From positions 2,734,501 through 2,798,500 of the forward strand of contig CM065879.1 of assembly GCA_033439255.1 (NCBI GenBank): a stretch of 64,000 bases of DNA. Reading direction: 5' to 3'. The stretch is from Hericium rajendrae. Taxonomy: Eukaryota; Basidiomycota; Agaricomycetes; Russulales; Hericiaceae. The position numbers and the translations under genes are program-made. Shown piece after piece: positions 1 through 12,303 of this stretch (position 1 is the stretch's first letter; every line of letters begins with the position of its first letter). The notes beneath the pieces were generated by a model that saw only the letters and a program-made list of their open reading frames with translations, ran no database searches and was not told the DNA's origin.

Positions 1-1110
1 ACTGTTTCCACTCTCCAACACATTTTTTTGACATTCGCGCCATCGGAAACGTTCATGTCCGATGGGGGGAAACATTTCCACTGCGCAGAGGTCAGGGATT
101 TCTGTGCACGGTGGGAGTGCAAGACTCATGTCGTCGCTGCGTATTCACCCTGGGTCAATGGCCTTGTCGAAGGCACTAATAAACTCCTCCTTCATGTTCT
201 CTCACGCCTCATCACACCAGGTCTCAGCGAGAATGCATACCGTGCTGCCGAATGGAAGAACCTGCCAAATTGTTGGCCAGAATTCCTCGACAAGGCCATT
301 GTCATCCTCAATAACTGTCTTTTACCTGGGCTCAAATTCTCCCCAAAGGAGCTTCTGTTTGGCCTCGTTGTTAACAAGACACCCACCCCGCTCGAAGATG
401 GCACGTCTGTGCTGCATGCCAGCGACGTTGACAAACACATGGCATATGTCGCCCAACAACACCTCGATGGCTACGAGGCCATGGTCAATCATGCAATTCA
501 GCGCAAGTCAGCGTTCGACCGGCGACTCTTAAAGGGCAAACCAGGGGAGGTTCTTTTTTCTATAGGCCAGCTTGTTCAAGTCTACCGAAGTGATCTATCG
601 CATGCATTCAAAGCCGAATGGAAACTATTAGCTAAGTGGTCTCAACCCCATCGTATCACCGGGTGCATACGCAATTCATATACCCTTGCGACCCTCGCAG
701 GCGAGCCTTATGACCGCGGCAAGGTCAGCACATGCCGTCTACAGGAATTTGTCCCGAAACCTGGTTCCACACTAGATGTACAGCAACGTGAGTTTGAAGT
801 GCACCTACAGGATGCGGGGTTAGCCAATCTGGGGCGCACGGATGTCGACAGGGCAGATGATGAGGATAACGAGTTGGAGCCCGAAGGCGAAGATTATGGG
901 CCCGCATTCGAAGATGAGGAGCCGGATCTTGTACAAGATGAGCCGATTCCGGAAGGTTCAGTGGAGGCGAATGACGAAGAGGAGCAGGTTCTGGAGGGTT
1001 CAGCGGAGGCAGATGAAGTGGATGAGCTGGTTCCAGCAGCATTGGACGGAGCAGTGGTTGTGTGGGAGCGACGAGGACGTCGCCTTGTTCGAGGGGGGCA
1101 CATGGAGTAG
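1..1110 (+). CDS. Ty3/gypsy-type polyprotein, integrase C-terminal part (5' end outside window)
   Basis: The frame is open from base 1, so only the C-terminal part of a polyprotein is present. The motif SDGGKHFH starts with an Asp codon at 61-63, and GLVEGTNKLL carries a Glu codon at 169-171. The two are separated by exactly 35 residues, the D-X35-E spacing of retroviral-type integrases. Downstream comes a basic stretch that reads LVQVYRSDLSHAFK and then RITGCIRNSYTLATL, where Ty3 elements carry the GPY/F-like module. The tail is Asp/Glu-rich and ends at the stop at 1108-1110. Integrase inserts the element's cDNA into the genome. Reverse transcriptase and protease would lie upstream of the window. 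I cannot tell whether the element is still active. Confidence 0.85.
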   Translation, partial: TVSTLQHIFLTFAPSETFMSDGGKHFHCAEVRDFCARWECKTHVVAAYSPWVNGLVEGTNKLLLHVLSRLITPGLSENAYRAAEWKNLPNCWPEFLDKAIVILNNCLLPGLKFSPKELLFGLVVNKTPTPLEDGTSVLHASDVDKHMAYVAQQHLDGYEAMVNHAIQRKSAFDRRLLKGKPGEVLFSIGQLVQVYRSDLSHAFKAEWKLLAKWSQPHRITGCIRNSYTLATLAGEPYDRGKVSTCRLQEFVPKPGSTLDVQQREFEVHLQDAGLANLGRTDVDRADDEDNELEPEGEDYGPAFEDEEPDLVQDEPIPEGSVEANDEEEQVLEGSAEADEVDELVPAALDGAVVVWERRGRRLVRGGHME

Positions 1111-3282
1111 GGGACCGGGGGGTTGGGAGATGGCGGAGTCAGCCGAGGAGCTGGTGTCAGCTGGTCACTTAGTCAGCAGAGTGCCAGAGTAGCAGAGCTG
1201 TCAGTAGCTAGAGCCTTATGAGTCCCATCATCATAGCATCCTAGAGTGTTCCCTCGGCCTGGTCCAACAGTCCACAACATTGAGGCATGGCTATTCATCA
1301 TGAATAGTGGCTCTACAACAGCCCAGGAGTTGGGCACAACATGGCGTCAGAACTGGACTGACTGGGTCATGGAGCTCTTCTCCATTCTGAGATGGTTCAG
1401 CAGCCTATCCATGAGCAGTGCCCAACCCGCCTCCACCACACCACCGGTGGCTGCCCCATATGAAGGTGACATGGAACAATTTTCCATGCCACAGATTGTC
1501 GACCACCTGCAGCGCAATGGTATTGCCCCCCTGGATGATATCCATACTAGAGGATATCTGCCATATCTGCTGGAACCTTGCATCAAAATGTGTCTGCAAT
1601 GACAACAGCAAGTGGGACACAGAGCTCACAGTGCAGACCATATTTGCACAACCTGCCTCATGATCAACACCACCCCTGTGCAGCCAGACCATAGACACAT
1701 GCATGGACATGCTAATGCATCCCTTTGCGTGCCTTGCAATGGCATTGTCCACTCCTCTTTTCCTTGCCTGGCCTGCTCAGCTTCACCTCAGCCACACCAA
1801 GTCCACCCACCACAACATTGCTCCCTGCACAGGACAAGTGCCCCCATGGGTTTGAGACCTACCGGGTCAGACTAAAGCCAGTGCCCCATGACCCGATGCA
1901 CTGACCAGGCTGGAGATCAACCAGCCAGACGAGTCAGCAGCACAGGAACAGAAGCATGCCCAGAGAACCAGGTGGCTCAATCAATGTGCCTTCAAATGCC
2001 CACACGCCTTCAGATCACAATCGGTGCCTGTGACAGTGCACTACTGATGTCATCCCAGCCATTCCAGCTTGATGCACCTGCCGTTCCTGATGTACACCCC
2101 AGGTGACATTGTAAGGTGGTGCCTTTGATTTGCTCGTACCACATCAATGCCCTCCACCCTGCATGGGCTGAACTGCAACAACTCCACTCGCCAAGGGTCC
2201 CAGAGCAGGTAGGATCAGGAAGGAATTGGAGATTGGGTCGGTCAGTGGGAGGTTGTCGTAGAGAGTTGTGCCAGGTTGCCTGGGGTGGCTTTGCCCATTT
2301 GTATCGTAGCTATGGACTGGAAGAATCAGAATGGAAGTTTGCCCTTTTCCCCTCAGAGCACAGATTTCACAAAGCCTGCTGTTTGATGTTCTCACTGCTA
2401 GCTTCCAAGCATGCCTCTGGCATAGTTCTTCTCACCTTCTTGTCTCACTCATCATATTCATTGTATTTGCTGTCATGCCATCATCTACAAGCCCTATCAT
2501 CTAAGATCCATGAGTCTTGTTGTATCCTCGTCATCTCTAGTCGAACCACATCGGAAGTTGTCCGTACACAGCAAGTCCACCCTTCGTGACCTTGCTCCCC
2601 AGCCATAGTACAGTCACCCATCAGCTACATGCCTCAATGCTCCCCTCTTGAGATACTTGGTCCCCTCACACCCCTCGGTACTCTGTTGGTTTTGGTTCTG
2701 GCTGCCACCTCCATTCCCAGGGTCCACACATCAATGCATATAGATGAGACAGCCCCTGTGGAGCCCATCTCACCCATGGTGGCCACACCTCACTCTGATA
2801 TCACACCCACCATGATGTCTGCTGCATCATCAACCACTGCTGCACCCACTACTCGAGTCATCACGCCCCACCCAGTACCTGTCCCGTCACACGACGAGAC
2901 CATCATCAGCGGTGGCAAGGAATTGCCTGGCCCTGAAGGGCTGGAGAATACCCCCATCACTGCCCCTACATCTGATGGGTTACTGGATGAGTTTCTCAAC
3001 TACACCAACTACCCTTAATGTAGTTGGCTACATCGAACATGTGCAGACTCACTCTCATTCACTCTGGCAACATCCAAAGACATATCATTTTTGTGGACTG
3101 CGAGTTCAGTCCAGTGAGGAAGGGTGTAAGGCAGCACCTTACAATGCACGCAGTTGGGTGCGCATCAGCTAGTGGCATAGGCAGAGCAAAGGGGGTCCAG
3201 GCTGGAGGCATTGGTATCATGCATTAGAGGGATTGTTTGCATATGTTTGTACTTGACAGGTCCACAGTGCCGGCACTACCAG
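1111..3282. other. Non-coding or degenerate stretch between integrase ORF and candidate LTR
   Basis: No conserved protein is readable on either strand. A purine-rich run (around 1088-1130) follows the integrase stop and could be a polypurine tract. A Thr/Pro-rich open frame at 2629-3018 has no recognisable domain. The 2.2 kb length is large for a Ty3 3' region, so another degenerate element may be nested here. Confidence 0.4.
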
Positions 3283-3822
3283 TGTTAAGAACTGTATGTT
3301 TCATTTCCTAACTTGACATCACTCCCCTCGACATCCACACCCTGGTCGATGTCTTGTTGCCCTATTCCATTTATTTAACCATATCTACATGCATGCATGG
3401 ACTCTATCACACTGCCTCGATCCACTATTCATTTCCATCATGATCGTTGCAGTGCTCCCCTATCTACTCCCCCATCATGTTTCATCTCCATCATGTGCAG
3501 TACGATGCTGTGCAATGCACAGTTACTACCATTACCTTAGATACAACTCACGGCTGTGCATCCTCCTGTATTTAACCGGTTGAGCTGAGTCCCTTAGACC
3601 TCAGCTTAATCACTTTGCAACTCTATAGGATTTACCTCCTGTCAGTCGCCAGTGCCCTTTAAGTCCCTCCGCTTCGTGCTTCCCTCTCTCAATCACTCTC
3701 GACTCTCTTCATCATTGATTGCCTCTTGAGCAGGTCAGCCTTCATTGTTTGTGTGTAGCCTGAGCCCCTACTCGATCACTACAGGACATCGGTCCTTAGC
3801 AGCCAGTGCTGTCAACTTAACT
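3283..3822 (+). repeat. Candidate 3' LTR of the Ty3-type element
   Basis: The segment starts TGTTAAG and ends CTTAACT, giving imperfect terminal inverted repeats as in many fungal LTRs. Inside, near 3570-3600, there is a TATTTAA-like box followed by a pyrimidine-rich leader, as expected for a U3-R-U5 layout. Only one copy is visible, so the boundaries cannot be confirmed by comparing two LTRs. It could also be a solo LTR of another element. Confidence 0.5.
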
Positions 3823-5220
3823 TTTTCAACCATGACATCCATACCTGTACATTGCAATCCATCCCTACCCTCAAGGGTAATGTGGATTCTGTTTAGTCCA
3901 GGTGTGAAGTCATAAGAAAAAGTGCACTAGTTACATCAGAGCTCCGTACAGTGGCCTGTGGTGCCTGATTTGGCTTGCAATGGGCAAAACTTCAAATATT
4001 TCTGCACGATCAAGATGCTCAGCAGTCCACGACACTAGATTTTAACTTCTCGTCAACATTCACATAAGTTCGACACTAAGACGGTCAATTTTCATTGGTT
4101 TTTGACTTGGTCTGACTAATAACAATAACTTCATTTCATGACGTGATAAGTACCTGAGTTAACAAAGAAATAGCCTTCCGTGATGCAACATTTTTTTTAT
4201 AATTATGGGGTCTACAGTATGGCTCGAAACGCACTGGACCCATGGCACAGCCACCGTGTCCCATTGACCCTAAGCACATCTTCTTGGGCACATTGAAGTC
4301 AAGCCACAACCAGTTGAAGCCGATCTGCTGCTGAGCACCTTGATGTAGGTGGATTTGAGTGCGATGAAGATGCAGAGGCATCACAGAATGATGGTGTTGT
4401 CAGATCTGGCATCATGTGTGATAATTCGAGCTCTGTGAGCTAGAAAGCAAGGCAACATGTAAGGAAGGATAAATACACACTTTGGATGATTGAGGAGTCA
4501 TGCACCTTATTCCACCTTGGAGGATGGAGGGGTCATGCACCTTGTGGGATATTGATCCAACATAGGTCATCACCATTGTGTCGCATGGTTCTGGGTTCAC
4601 AAGACATCTTCTGTATTTCCAGTCCGCCGTGTCAAAGGCATTTCTGATCTCAGTCATTCACAGCCTCGGACTGTACATGAGCTCCCTCATTGTGCATGTG
4701 TCAGGAATCAGAATCCACTTCGGATCCACAAGCTCAGTATTGATGCGGAAAATCAGAAACTCGTTCATGTAGAACGGGAGATTCAATGCCGTGGTGGTCT
4801 GTGGTGAGACGTTGCGGCTGTGTCTCGCGTCTCGGACTTGGTACTTAGTGCTTAAGGGTTTTTACTTTCGTAGTCGAGAATGCTACATTCTACGAGGACG
4901 GGGCCCAGCTGTTCTGTGGGCCAGCATGATTTGATATTGATATACATCATCCACTATGCGAAGAGACGAGATGAAGGCACCCTCAGCCGTATGATGGGAA
5001 ACCCTAGGGAACCTTCCTGGGCGGGTCCTTCACCCGGCTCGGAGACCTCCCTGGGCCACCTTTGGCGTGCCTGCGGTGCTGACCCCCCTTGATATCACCG
5101 ATTTTGCCTGTGACCACCGAGGTCCGTCACATGCAAATTCAACATTCAGAGTGAACATACATGCCTGAACCCTCAGGCCTCAGCAAGAGTTCTTCCCTTT
5201 CCCAACTTGCTATCTCTGTT
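3823..5220. other. Intergenic stretch, no gene recognised
   Basis: Only short chance open frames are present. A short imperfect direct repeat built around GTCATGCACCTT occurs twice near 4497-4545. I see no conserved protein or RNA gene. Confidence 0.5.
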
Positions 5221-6276
5221 TCACACGTAATCATACTGAGAGAATATATCCACAAAATACTGGTAAGCTGGCTTATCATCCCAGCCCAGAGCGCGGGCAT
5301 GCTTTAGCAGCTCAAGGACTGCAAAGTGGCCTTTACAGAGCTTGTATAGATCGGCCGTACGTTTCTGTTCAGCCATGCGTTCATTGATGGTGTCATTTGT
5401 GGCGAATACGAGGTCCGTAATTTCCCAGCGTCGGGGGTCCCATGGAACATGCTTTGGCCACCACAACAGAAATATGAGTGTGTATGCGAGAGACTCAATG
5501 TCGTCTCGATAGGACAAGTCTATATTGCAATGATTCATGAGCCAATGCACAAGACTTGAAAACTGATTGAGATCAAACCATTTGCTGAGTGTGCGTAGAT
5601 GCTGCGAAACAAAGGAGTCCCACAGCGCCTCTTTTCCTCGATTATCTGCCATTTGTTTCCGTCGACGAGCTCAGCATCACCCACGTCAATGAGAAACACC
5701 TCGTAGGAAGACAGAGTTCACGGGACAAGCAGGATGTTCGAAGGTTTGATGTCTCGGTGTAGGACACCGTGCTCATGAAAGGTTTTGAGTTGCATGATCT
5801 AGAGCAGTGTTTATCATAGCGTACATTGCAAACTATAGGGAAGAACTTACCAACCCCGGCACAAGGACATTAAAGAGCATCGCTGGTCGTCCTATGCCGT
5901 GATCCTTGGATTTAAACATACGGTTGGTCAATTCGTGCAGACTGATGCCCGTAGTATCCATAAGTATGTAGCTCCGGCCACTGCTAGGATCCACCCCAGA
6001 GCGCACGGCTCTGACAACACCCGGAACAGACTGTAGGTGCTTGTACACTTGCAACTCCCTCCTGAATTCCGCCTCGTGTCCAAAGTGAAAAAACTTGAAA
6101 GCATAACGCTTCAAGGACTTCCTACTCAAAACAAAGTAGACCTCGGCTTGATGGGTGTGAGATGTGCAAAACAAAGGAAGAAATGACAGCTCACCGGAAA
6201 AGCCTGACCCCACCTTCCGGTTGAAATCTATGACAAACTTGCTCTCAATGACTGTGGTCGTAGAAGCCGCCGACAT
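5221..6276 (-). pseudogene. Protein kinase pseudogene (CK1-like/fungal-specific kinase)
   Basis: The chosen start is the ATG at 6276. Exons at 6195-6276, 5851-6146 and from 5798 join through short introns. They give a glycine-rich loop (KVGSGFSG), an ATP-lysine strand (YAFKFF) and the catalytic loop HRDIKPSNILL. An in-frame TGA at 5718-5720 then interrupts the protein, two codons after that loop. The metal-binding strand follows as LIDVGDAEL, and the C-lobe (YRDDIESLAYTLIFLLWW, ending ...SQYDYV) continues in a different frame at 5652-5221. A stop and a frame change in the core suggest a dead gene. A sequencing error could explain the frame change but not easily the TGA. A diverged fragment of the same C-terminus lies at 59.06 kb. 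Confidence 0.75.
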
Positions 6277-6447
6277 GGGTAGACGAGTACGTTGAACGAG
6301 TCTGGGTGGCAGTACAGGCGCTTGCAATATATCCGGAAACCGTATTTGCCAATTGCAATCTGGAGCAAGTAAGTATATCTTTCCGAGTGTGGGCCATCGA
6401 GCACAAGTAGTGATCATTGATATGAGGCATAGCTATGAATGTCGCAG

Positions 6448-8011
6448 TCACCCACGTTGAACAATGTCCCAGCCATGAAGCTTTCGCCACAGGACATCTT
6501 CAACATATGCACTAAATGTACTCGACGCCGTTCCAGCAACATGCGAAGCGTTTGCGACAACAATCGCATCCATGAAGGGGAGGATAAACGGTTTGAGCAA
6601 CACGCCATCATAGCTGCTCACGAGATGATCCAAATCACGTAGCCCGGGTGAGATGGAAATCGGCAAGCTGAAGATGGTGCTTTGCCTGGAAAATGGACAA
6701 TACATCGGATAAGAAAAATGTGCACGGAAACGTCTGGAGAAAGATGTCCAACACGGGATTTGTTTGAGGCTGGGGAGCATCGGTGGAAATGAAGACGGGT
6801 ATGTTCAAGCGCAGTAAATCATGCGAAGTATGCAGCGCACGGGGACACGTCAAGTTCAGATGAAAATGTGTCGGAAGAGATGGGAGGATGGGGTGAGGTG
6901 TTCGCAGGGCGGCGACGTCGATCCCGAGTTGCGGGGCTGGTTGCCGTGAAGGGCAAAAAAGTCGCTCGAGAGCATGAGCTTCTTCAATATTGATGCCAAA
7001 TGATTGAGTCACTAATTTGTACCATACCAGTCGAGCATTGCGAGGTCCAAAATCCTTGAATGAGCCATCACCGACACGGACATGAGCACCCAGGTATAAT
7101 TTGCCAAGGGCAGCTTTAGCGACCTCAGCGACATCGAAGAGGATGGGATTTGATAATGTCATGCGCTCCCTGATACGTGTTCGGATGGCGACATTCGTCC
7201 GGTTTCTCAGATGCAACCTAGACGAACCGAAAAGGGTGCCGAGTTGGATGATTGGCGCATCGGAAGACAACAGAGTGGAGATGGGGACGAGAGACGTGTA
7301 TTTGTGATGCTGCATAGCAGGCGGAAGATCGTAATCCACAAAGCGGTAGTCGTAGGTTCCGTTGTCCCTCAGAATCAAAGTGTCGTTTTCCAAGGCAGAG
7401 GTGGGATCCAGCCAGGGATACGTGAAGTCTGCCTGATAAACAAGTCGCTGCTCTGCCTCTACGGAGCTCAGGTTCACGAGCCACTGCCAAGACAAATGGG
7501 TGAAGCTGAAGAAATCAAGACATTCCTGCGGTAAAGCAACGTCTTGAGAAACTTGTGAACAATGCATCAGACCGTCTTTTCCGGAGAGCGAGAGAAACCG
7601 ATGTAGGTGATCAAAATGGACATATCGTATTGGTTGGCTGCCGAGGCGGACAGGAGGAACGAGTAGCGTTCGGTTTAAGATGCGAGCCAGAACAAGAGCA
7701 TTCTCAAAGGCAATCCTCTGGTTATGAAATCCGCTATGAGGGAGATAAGCAAGATAGCGTTGATTTGGCATTGCTTGGAAATATTGGGAATGGGATGAGA
7801 AGACGTCCGCACGAATCGGGCTCGCCGAGTGCACACTTGCATCATGAGCCGCAGTGGAAATGTCGAAGGGGGTGGAGGGTGTACTAAACCGATGAACAGC
7901 GACGATGGCAGCGCATGAGGTGGATGAGACTATGAAAAGCACCAGAGCAGCGAAACGCCGATGAATCTGACACTGCCGAACGAGAATCTCTAGGTCAGAA
8001 CGAGCGTCCAT
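6448..8011 (-). CDS. O-fucosyltransferase-like (CigA-type) type II membrane glycosyltransferase
   Basis: The protein starts at the ATG at 8011. Residues about 18-39 form one hydrophobic segment after a short basic N-terminus, the type II topology of Golgi glycosyltransferases. The motif HSGFHNQRIAFENAL resembles the nucleotide-sugar-binding loop of the GDP-fucose O-fucosyltransferase superfamily, and LGAHVRVGDGSF resembles its R-containing motif. The first frame runs to 6635. The conserved C-terminus (SSYDGVLLKPFILPFMDA ... STFSAYVEDVLW) is in another frame, ending at 6448. Either a poorly defined intron near 6680-6740 or a one-base error links the two; I could not settle which. Fungal members of this group are poorly characterised, so the acceptor substrate is unknown. 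The gene is divergent from CSE1 over 199 bp. Confidence 0.72.
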
Positions 8012-8210
8012 ACGTTAGAAAAGGATAGAGACGTAGCGGGTACGACACGGATCAGGACAAGTCGATGAGCTGCGGTCGACGACGCCGGTGACGGCGACCA
8101 ACGACGGGAATATGTCCACGTGTCAGACGCGTCATGATCAGCTGACCGTAAAGCGAGGACAAGGCGCGCTTGGCTTTCCTTTGAGGCTTCGTCCCTCTCT
8201 GTCTCCCTCC
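8012..8210. promoter_or_regulatory. Divergent promoter between glycosyltransferase and CSE1
   Basis: The start codons of the two genes (8011 on the minus strand, 8211 on the plus strand) are only 199 bp apart, so both promoters must lie in this interval. I see no clear TATA box. Confidence 0.5.
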
Positions 8211-11200
8211 ATGTCTCAGCCCGACATACCCTCCCTGCTTCTCGCGTCTCTGTCTCCCCAGAGCAGGAAACAGGCCGAGCAATCTCTTCAAGCGTTTAGT
8301 TTGCAGCCATCATTTGTTAATCTTCTGCTGCAATTAGTCCTTGATTCTGCACAAGATCGCTCCGTTCGTTTGGCAGGCAGCGTGTATCTCAAAAATGTCG
8401 TCAGATCGAGATGGCTGCCTGATGTTCGTTTCTTTTTATTGTTCCGTGGGCTGGTTCTGAATAAATAAGCAGGATGAGTCTCCGATCGCAGACCAGGATA
8501 AGGTGGCTCTCAGGTCTGCACTTGTCCCTGCCATGATCGCGCTGTCGAGCCCCTCGGATAAGGCTATCAGAGCGCAGATGCAGAGTCGGTATCGCTCATC
8601 GCAGAGATCGACTTTCCTCACGCGTGGCCTGAACTCGTAGACGTGAGTAACGTGCTCTGAAGACCTGTATGCTGCCACTCACCACATACGCCTATCAGCA
8701 ATTGATATCATCTCTCACTCCGGAAAACTTCGACGTGAACATTGGTGTTTTGGAAACTGCGCATTCTATCTTCCGTCCGTGGAGGTCACAAACACGCAGT
8801 GATGCACTCTTCACCACAATTATCCTCGTAATTGAGAAATTTGCCACCCCATACTTGCAACTGTTCCGCTTCGTTATTCAGCAGCTGTTCTCTGCCCCAC
8901 TTCCTCCGCAGCCTAAGCTTGGTCTTCTGGCACAAGCGACGGCCCTTTTGGTAGACATCTACTATGATCTGACTTGTCAAGATCTGCATCCCATTTTCGA
9001 AGACGGTCATGAGGAGTTCTTCAACGCGGAAACGGGTCATTTTGTGAGGCTTATGGCGTGGGATCCAAAGGAATTACAGACAGATGTCGGTCTCGTTTCT
9101 CTTCATAATTGCTGTCATTCTGACTGGTCTCCACACAGCCAGATGAGACAACACCTTCTCTTCCATCCAAAATTCGGACCAACATTCTTGAGCTCACAGA
9201 GGTATCGATGGCCCTTTCGATAGACGAACATTGTTTCTTACGCATATAAAGATGTTCGTCAAATTGTATCCAGAGGTTCTTTCGCGCTCCCACGCCGTTG
9301 AGACGTTCGTGCGGGCAGTGTGGGAGCTAATTGGTGGAGGAAGACAGCTCGGAATTTCTGATGATCCGGTAGGTTCATCTCTTCATCTCGGACGCATCAT
9401 TCTTACAATGATTCTTCCCAAAAGCTTGTTTCTCAGTCTTTACGTTTTATCTCTACAGCAATTCGCTCAGGATCATACAAGGATCTCTTTAGTTCACGAG
9501 ACACGATATCGGGTCTCGTACAAGGCGTTGTTGTGCCCAACGTTGCTTTCCGAGAGCATGATCTCGAGGCTTTTGAGGATACGCCTATCGAATATGTGCG
9601 AGGAGATCTTCTTTTGACGGAGATCACCACCCCACGCCAGGCCGCGGGAGATGTCATCAAGGCTCTTGTGGGCAGCGGTTTGGAGGTTGAAACAACGGAA
9701 ATTGTGAGTCAGTGGATAAAGAAAGGCCTCGACGATTTCGCCACTCGCAAAGGCGCGGAAGATGGGTGGAAGAGCAAGGATTCCGCCATCTATCTTTTTG
9801 AGTCTGCTGCTATACGGGGCGGAACTATATCTGTGAGTACGCGGTGATTCAGGTGGGTAATTCTGTCTCATATACCTTCTTTAGCACGGTGTTACGTCCA
9901 CGAACCCCCTTTTGGACGTCGTTCAGTTCTTCAGCGACAATATCTTCCAAGACCTACAGGCCGACTTGGGGACTGTCCATCCTGTTCTACAGGTGGATGC
10001 TATTCGGTTCTTGTACACTTTTCGGAACGGTGTAAGTTCGAGACATTGTCGTCATATAGTAAACTAACCCCCCATGTCTCCAGTTGACGAAGGAACAGCT
10101 ACTTTCTGTATTACCGCTCCTCGCCCAACATCTTCAATCCGATAACGCCGTCGTATACACTTATGCTGCCATTGCGATCGACCGCATTCTGGGCATTCGA
10201 GTCGAAAATCGCCCTACGTATGATATCGCACTTCTACTCTCCTCATCGTTGATTAACACCACCTTGCAGGTTTACTTACACGGATGTTCGAGAAATCGCA
10301 CCTAACCTCCTGAATGTTCTGTTGAGTAAGATCGAAGCTGCTTCAAGCCCTAACAAGATTGCCGAGAATGACTTCTTGATGCGATGTGAGTTTGCCCGTC
10401 GGTGTAATCCTGTTTGTTGACTGAATGCTTTCCTTTGACGTTTTTAGGTGTCCTTAGGATCATCTTGACCGCGCGTCAAACGCTTGCTCCCGGATTTGAT
10501 CAAATTCTTCGACGCCTTGTATCGATCTTGGGTATCATTTTTCAAAACCCAAGCAATCCACAGTTCGATCAGTACATTTTTGAAAGTATTTCTGCACTTA
10601 TGAGGTACAATTTTTTCCGCAGGAAGATATTTCGTTGCTAAAGTAAAGCCAATGTAGATTTATCGGTCCCACCAGCCCTGAGGCTGTCGTCACGTTTGAG
10701 AGCACGCTGTTTGGTCCCTTCACCATCATTCTGCAGCAAGACATTGATCGTAAACACTTTCCGTCCTTCGATTTTTGTTCACAGCTCATTCCGTTTTGTC
10801 TAGAATATATCCCATACGTCTTCCAAATCTTGGCGCAGATGCTCGAGCTGCATGTTGGCGTTCCGACTGATTATCGCACCCTGCTCCCCTTCTTGCTCAC
10901 TCCGGCCATGTGGCAACAAAAAGGCAGCGTCCCCGGCCTTGTACAGCTGCTGAAAGCGTTCCTGGCCCGTGATGCCGCGCAGATGGTCAGCACCGGACAG
11001 TTCACGAGCGTGCTGGCTGTGGTGCAGCAGCGCCTGATTCCATCGAAACTGAACGATGGATGGGGCTTCGAACTTCTGCAAGGCGTCGTGCGCAACATTC
11101 CTCCGTATGTCTTTCTTTCCAGATTTCATCCTCGCGTTGATTGACTACATGTCTGAGCGCAGGGCGAACCTCCAGCAATACTTCCGCCCAATCATCGTGA

Positions 11201-11928
11201 CCCTGTTGACACGGCTGCAAACGAGCAAAACCGATAGCTACGTGTACCAATTTGTATACTTCTTGCTGTATACGATGGCGATCAACGTGGAGGGCCTTGG
11301 GCCTGACTACGTCATTCGGACGGTGGAAGAAATCCAACCTGGGTGCGTCGCCACATCTCATATCTTCAGTCGTATGCTAACATACCGAAAACAGCCTTTG
11401 GTCTCAGATCTGCGTGAATTTTGTTATTCCTCAAGTGCCGAAGATGCAGGTTAAAGACCGCAAAGTCGTGATGGTCGGATTGGTACGCTTGCTGACGCAA
11501 AGTGCGTTGATGTTGCAGGAACCCAGCGTGCAGGCATGGTACGTCCTCTACTCATTCGATAGGTGATTCTCGACCTTTATCTGACGGATGCATTCAGGCC
11601 CGCTGCGTTCACTGCTCTGGCGCGCCTGTTCAGCCAGCCAGCTGCGGTTGTAGACAAGGCTTCTGGCGACGATGCCGCCGGACTGACAGCCATCGACTAC
11701 GAAGAGCAGACGGCGGGGTACCAAGTAGCGTATTCGCGACTGGCGGCGGCGGCAACGGCCCCACAAGACCCGGTCGCCTATGTCGGAGACGAAAGGGCGT
11801 TCGCTGGCCGCGAGCTGGCGCGCATCGCCGCTGCAGACCCTAGGGTAAAGACTCTAGTGCAGAAATGCGACCAGAACGTTGTGGGACCGTTCCTTCAGGC
11901 GCTGGCCAGTGCGGGATACGCAATTTAG
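8211..11928 (+). CDS. CSE1: Exportin-2/CSE1, importin-alpha re-exporter
   Basis: A 986-residue HEAT-repeat karyopherin that returns importin alpha to the cytoplasm with Ran-GTP. Fifteen exons: 8211-8423, 8473-8642, 8699-9085, 9139-9201, 9252-9368, 9425-9832, 9885-10031, 10084-10217, 10270-10385, 10448-10604, 10658-10749, 10804-11104, 11163-11342, 11395-11538, 11598-11928. The N-terminus carries the importin-beta-like segment (RKQAEQSLQAF). Family signatures such as LTPENFDVNIGVLETAHSIF, VVQFFSDNIFQDLQADLGTV and LFGPFTIILQQDID are all present. The length matches the family. In exon 2 the conserved frame (SLIAEIDFPHAWPELVD) is displaced by one base near 8578-8580. Adding one base makes the total an exact multiple of three, so I treat it as a sequence error in a gene expected to be essential. 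Confidence 0.93.
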
Positions 11929-12303
11929 GATCGTGATGGACTATGGCACTATGGGCCTTGCGCAGAAAAGTAGATGTAATACAATGTAGCACTTGCAATG
12001 TTTTCACCACAATTCTGATATTCCTGAAATCACTGTACATCAACCAAGGCCCCGCTCATGGTCAAAATTCAGCGGACAATATATATGATTCATGATCGTT
12101 GTCTCTGAAACCAGATGCAGAAGACATAAGTGCTGCAGGTATCATCATTACCGGGCATCGCTCGCTCGACGGCGAACAATTATTATTCCTAAAGAGAAGA
12201 TCTAACGTCCGTTTCCTATAGAAGCCAGAAAAGACAGTGGTCTACAATCCCGTGAAACCATATATACCAAAGAAGTGACCGTCACGATGCAGCGCTGGCG
12301 CCG
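11929..12303. other. Shared 3' region of convergent genes
   Basis: CSE1 (+) and the Kre9-like gene (-) end facing each other, and 375 bp lie between the stops. No gene is seen, so it should hold both terminators. Confidence 0.6.

Noticed and set aside
2629-3018. Thr/Pro-rich open frame as a host gene
   Set aside because: Low-complexity composition, no introns and position inside transposon debris make a real gene unlikely.
8578-8580. CSE1 as a pseudogene
   Set aside because: One displaced base is the only defect in 15 exons. All other splice sites and conserved segments are intact, and the gene is expected to be essential.
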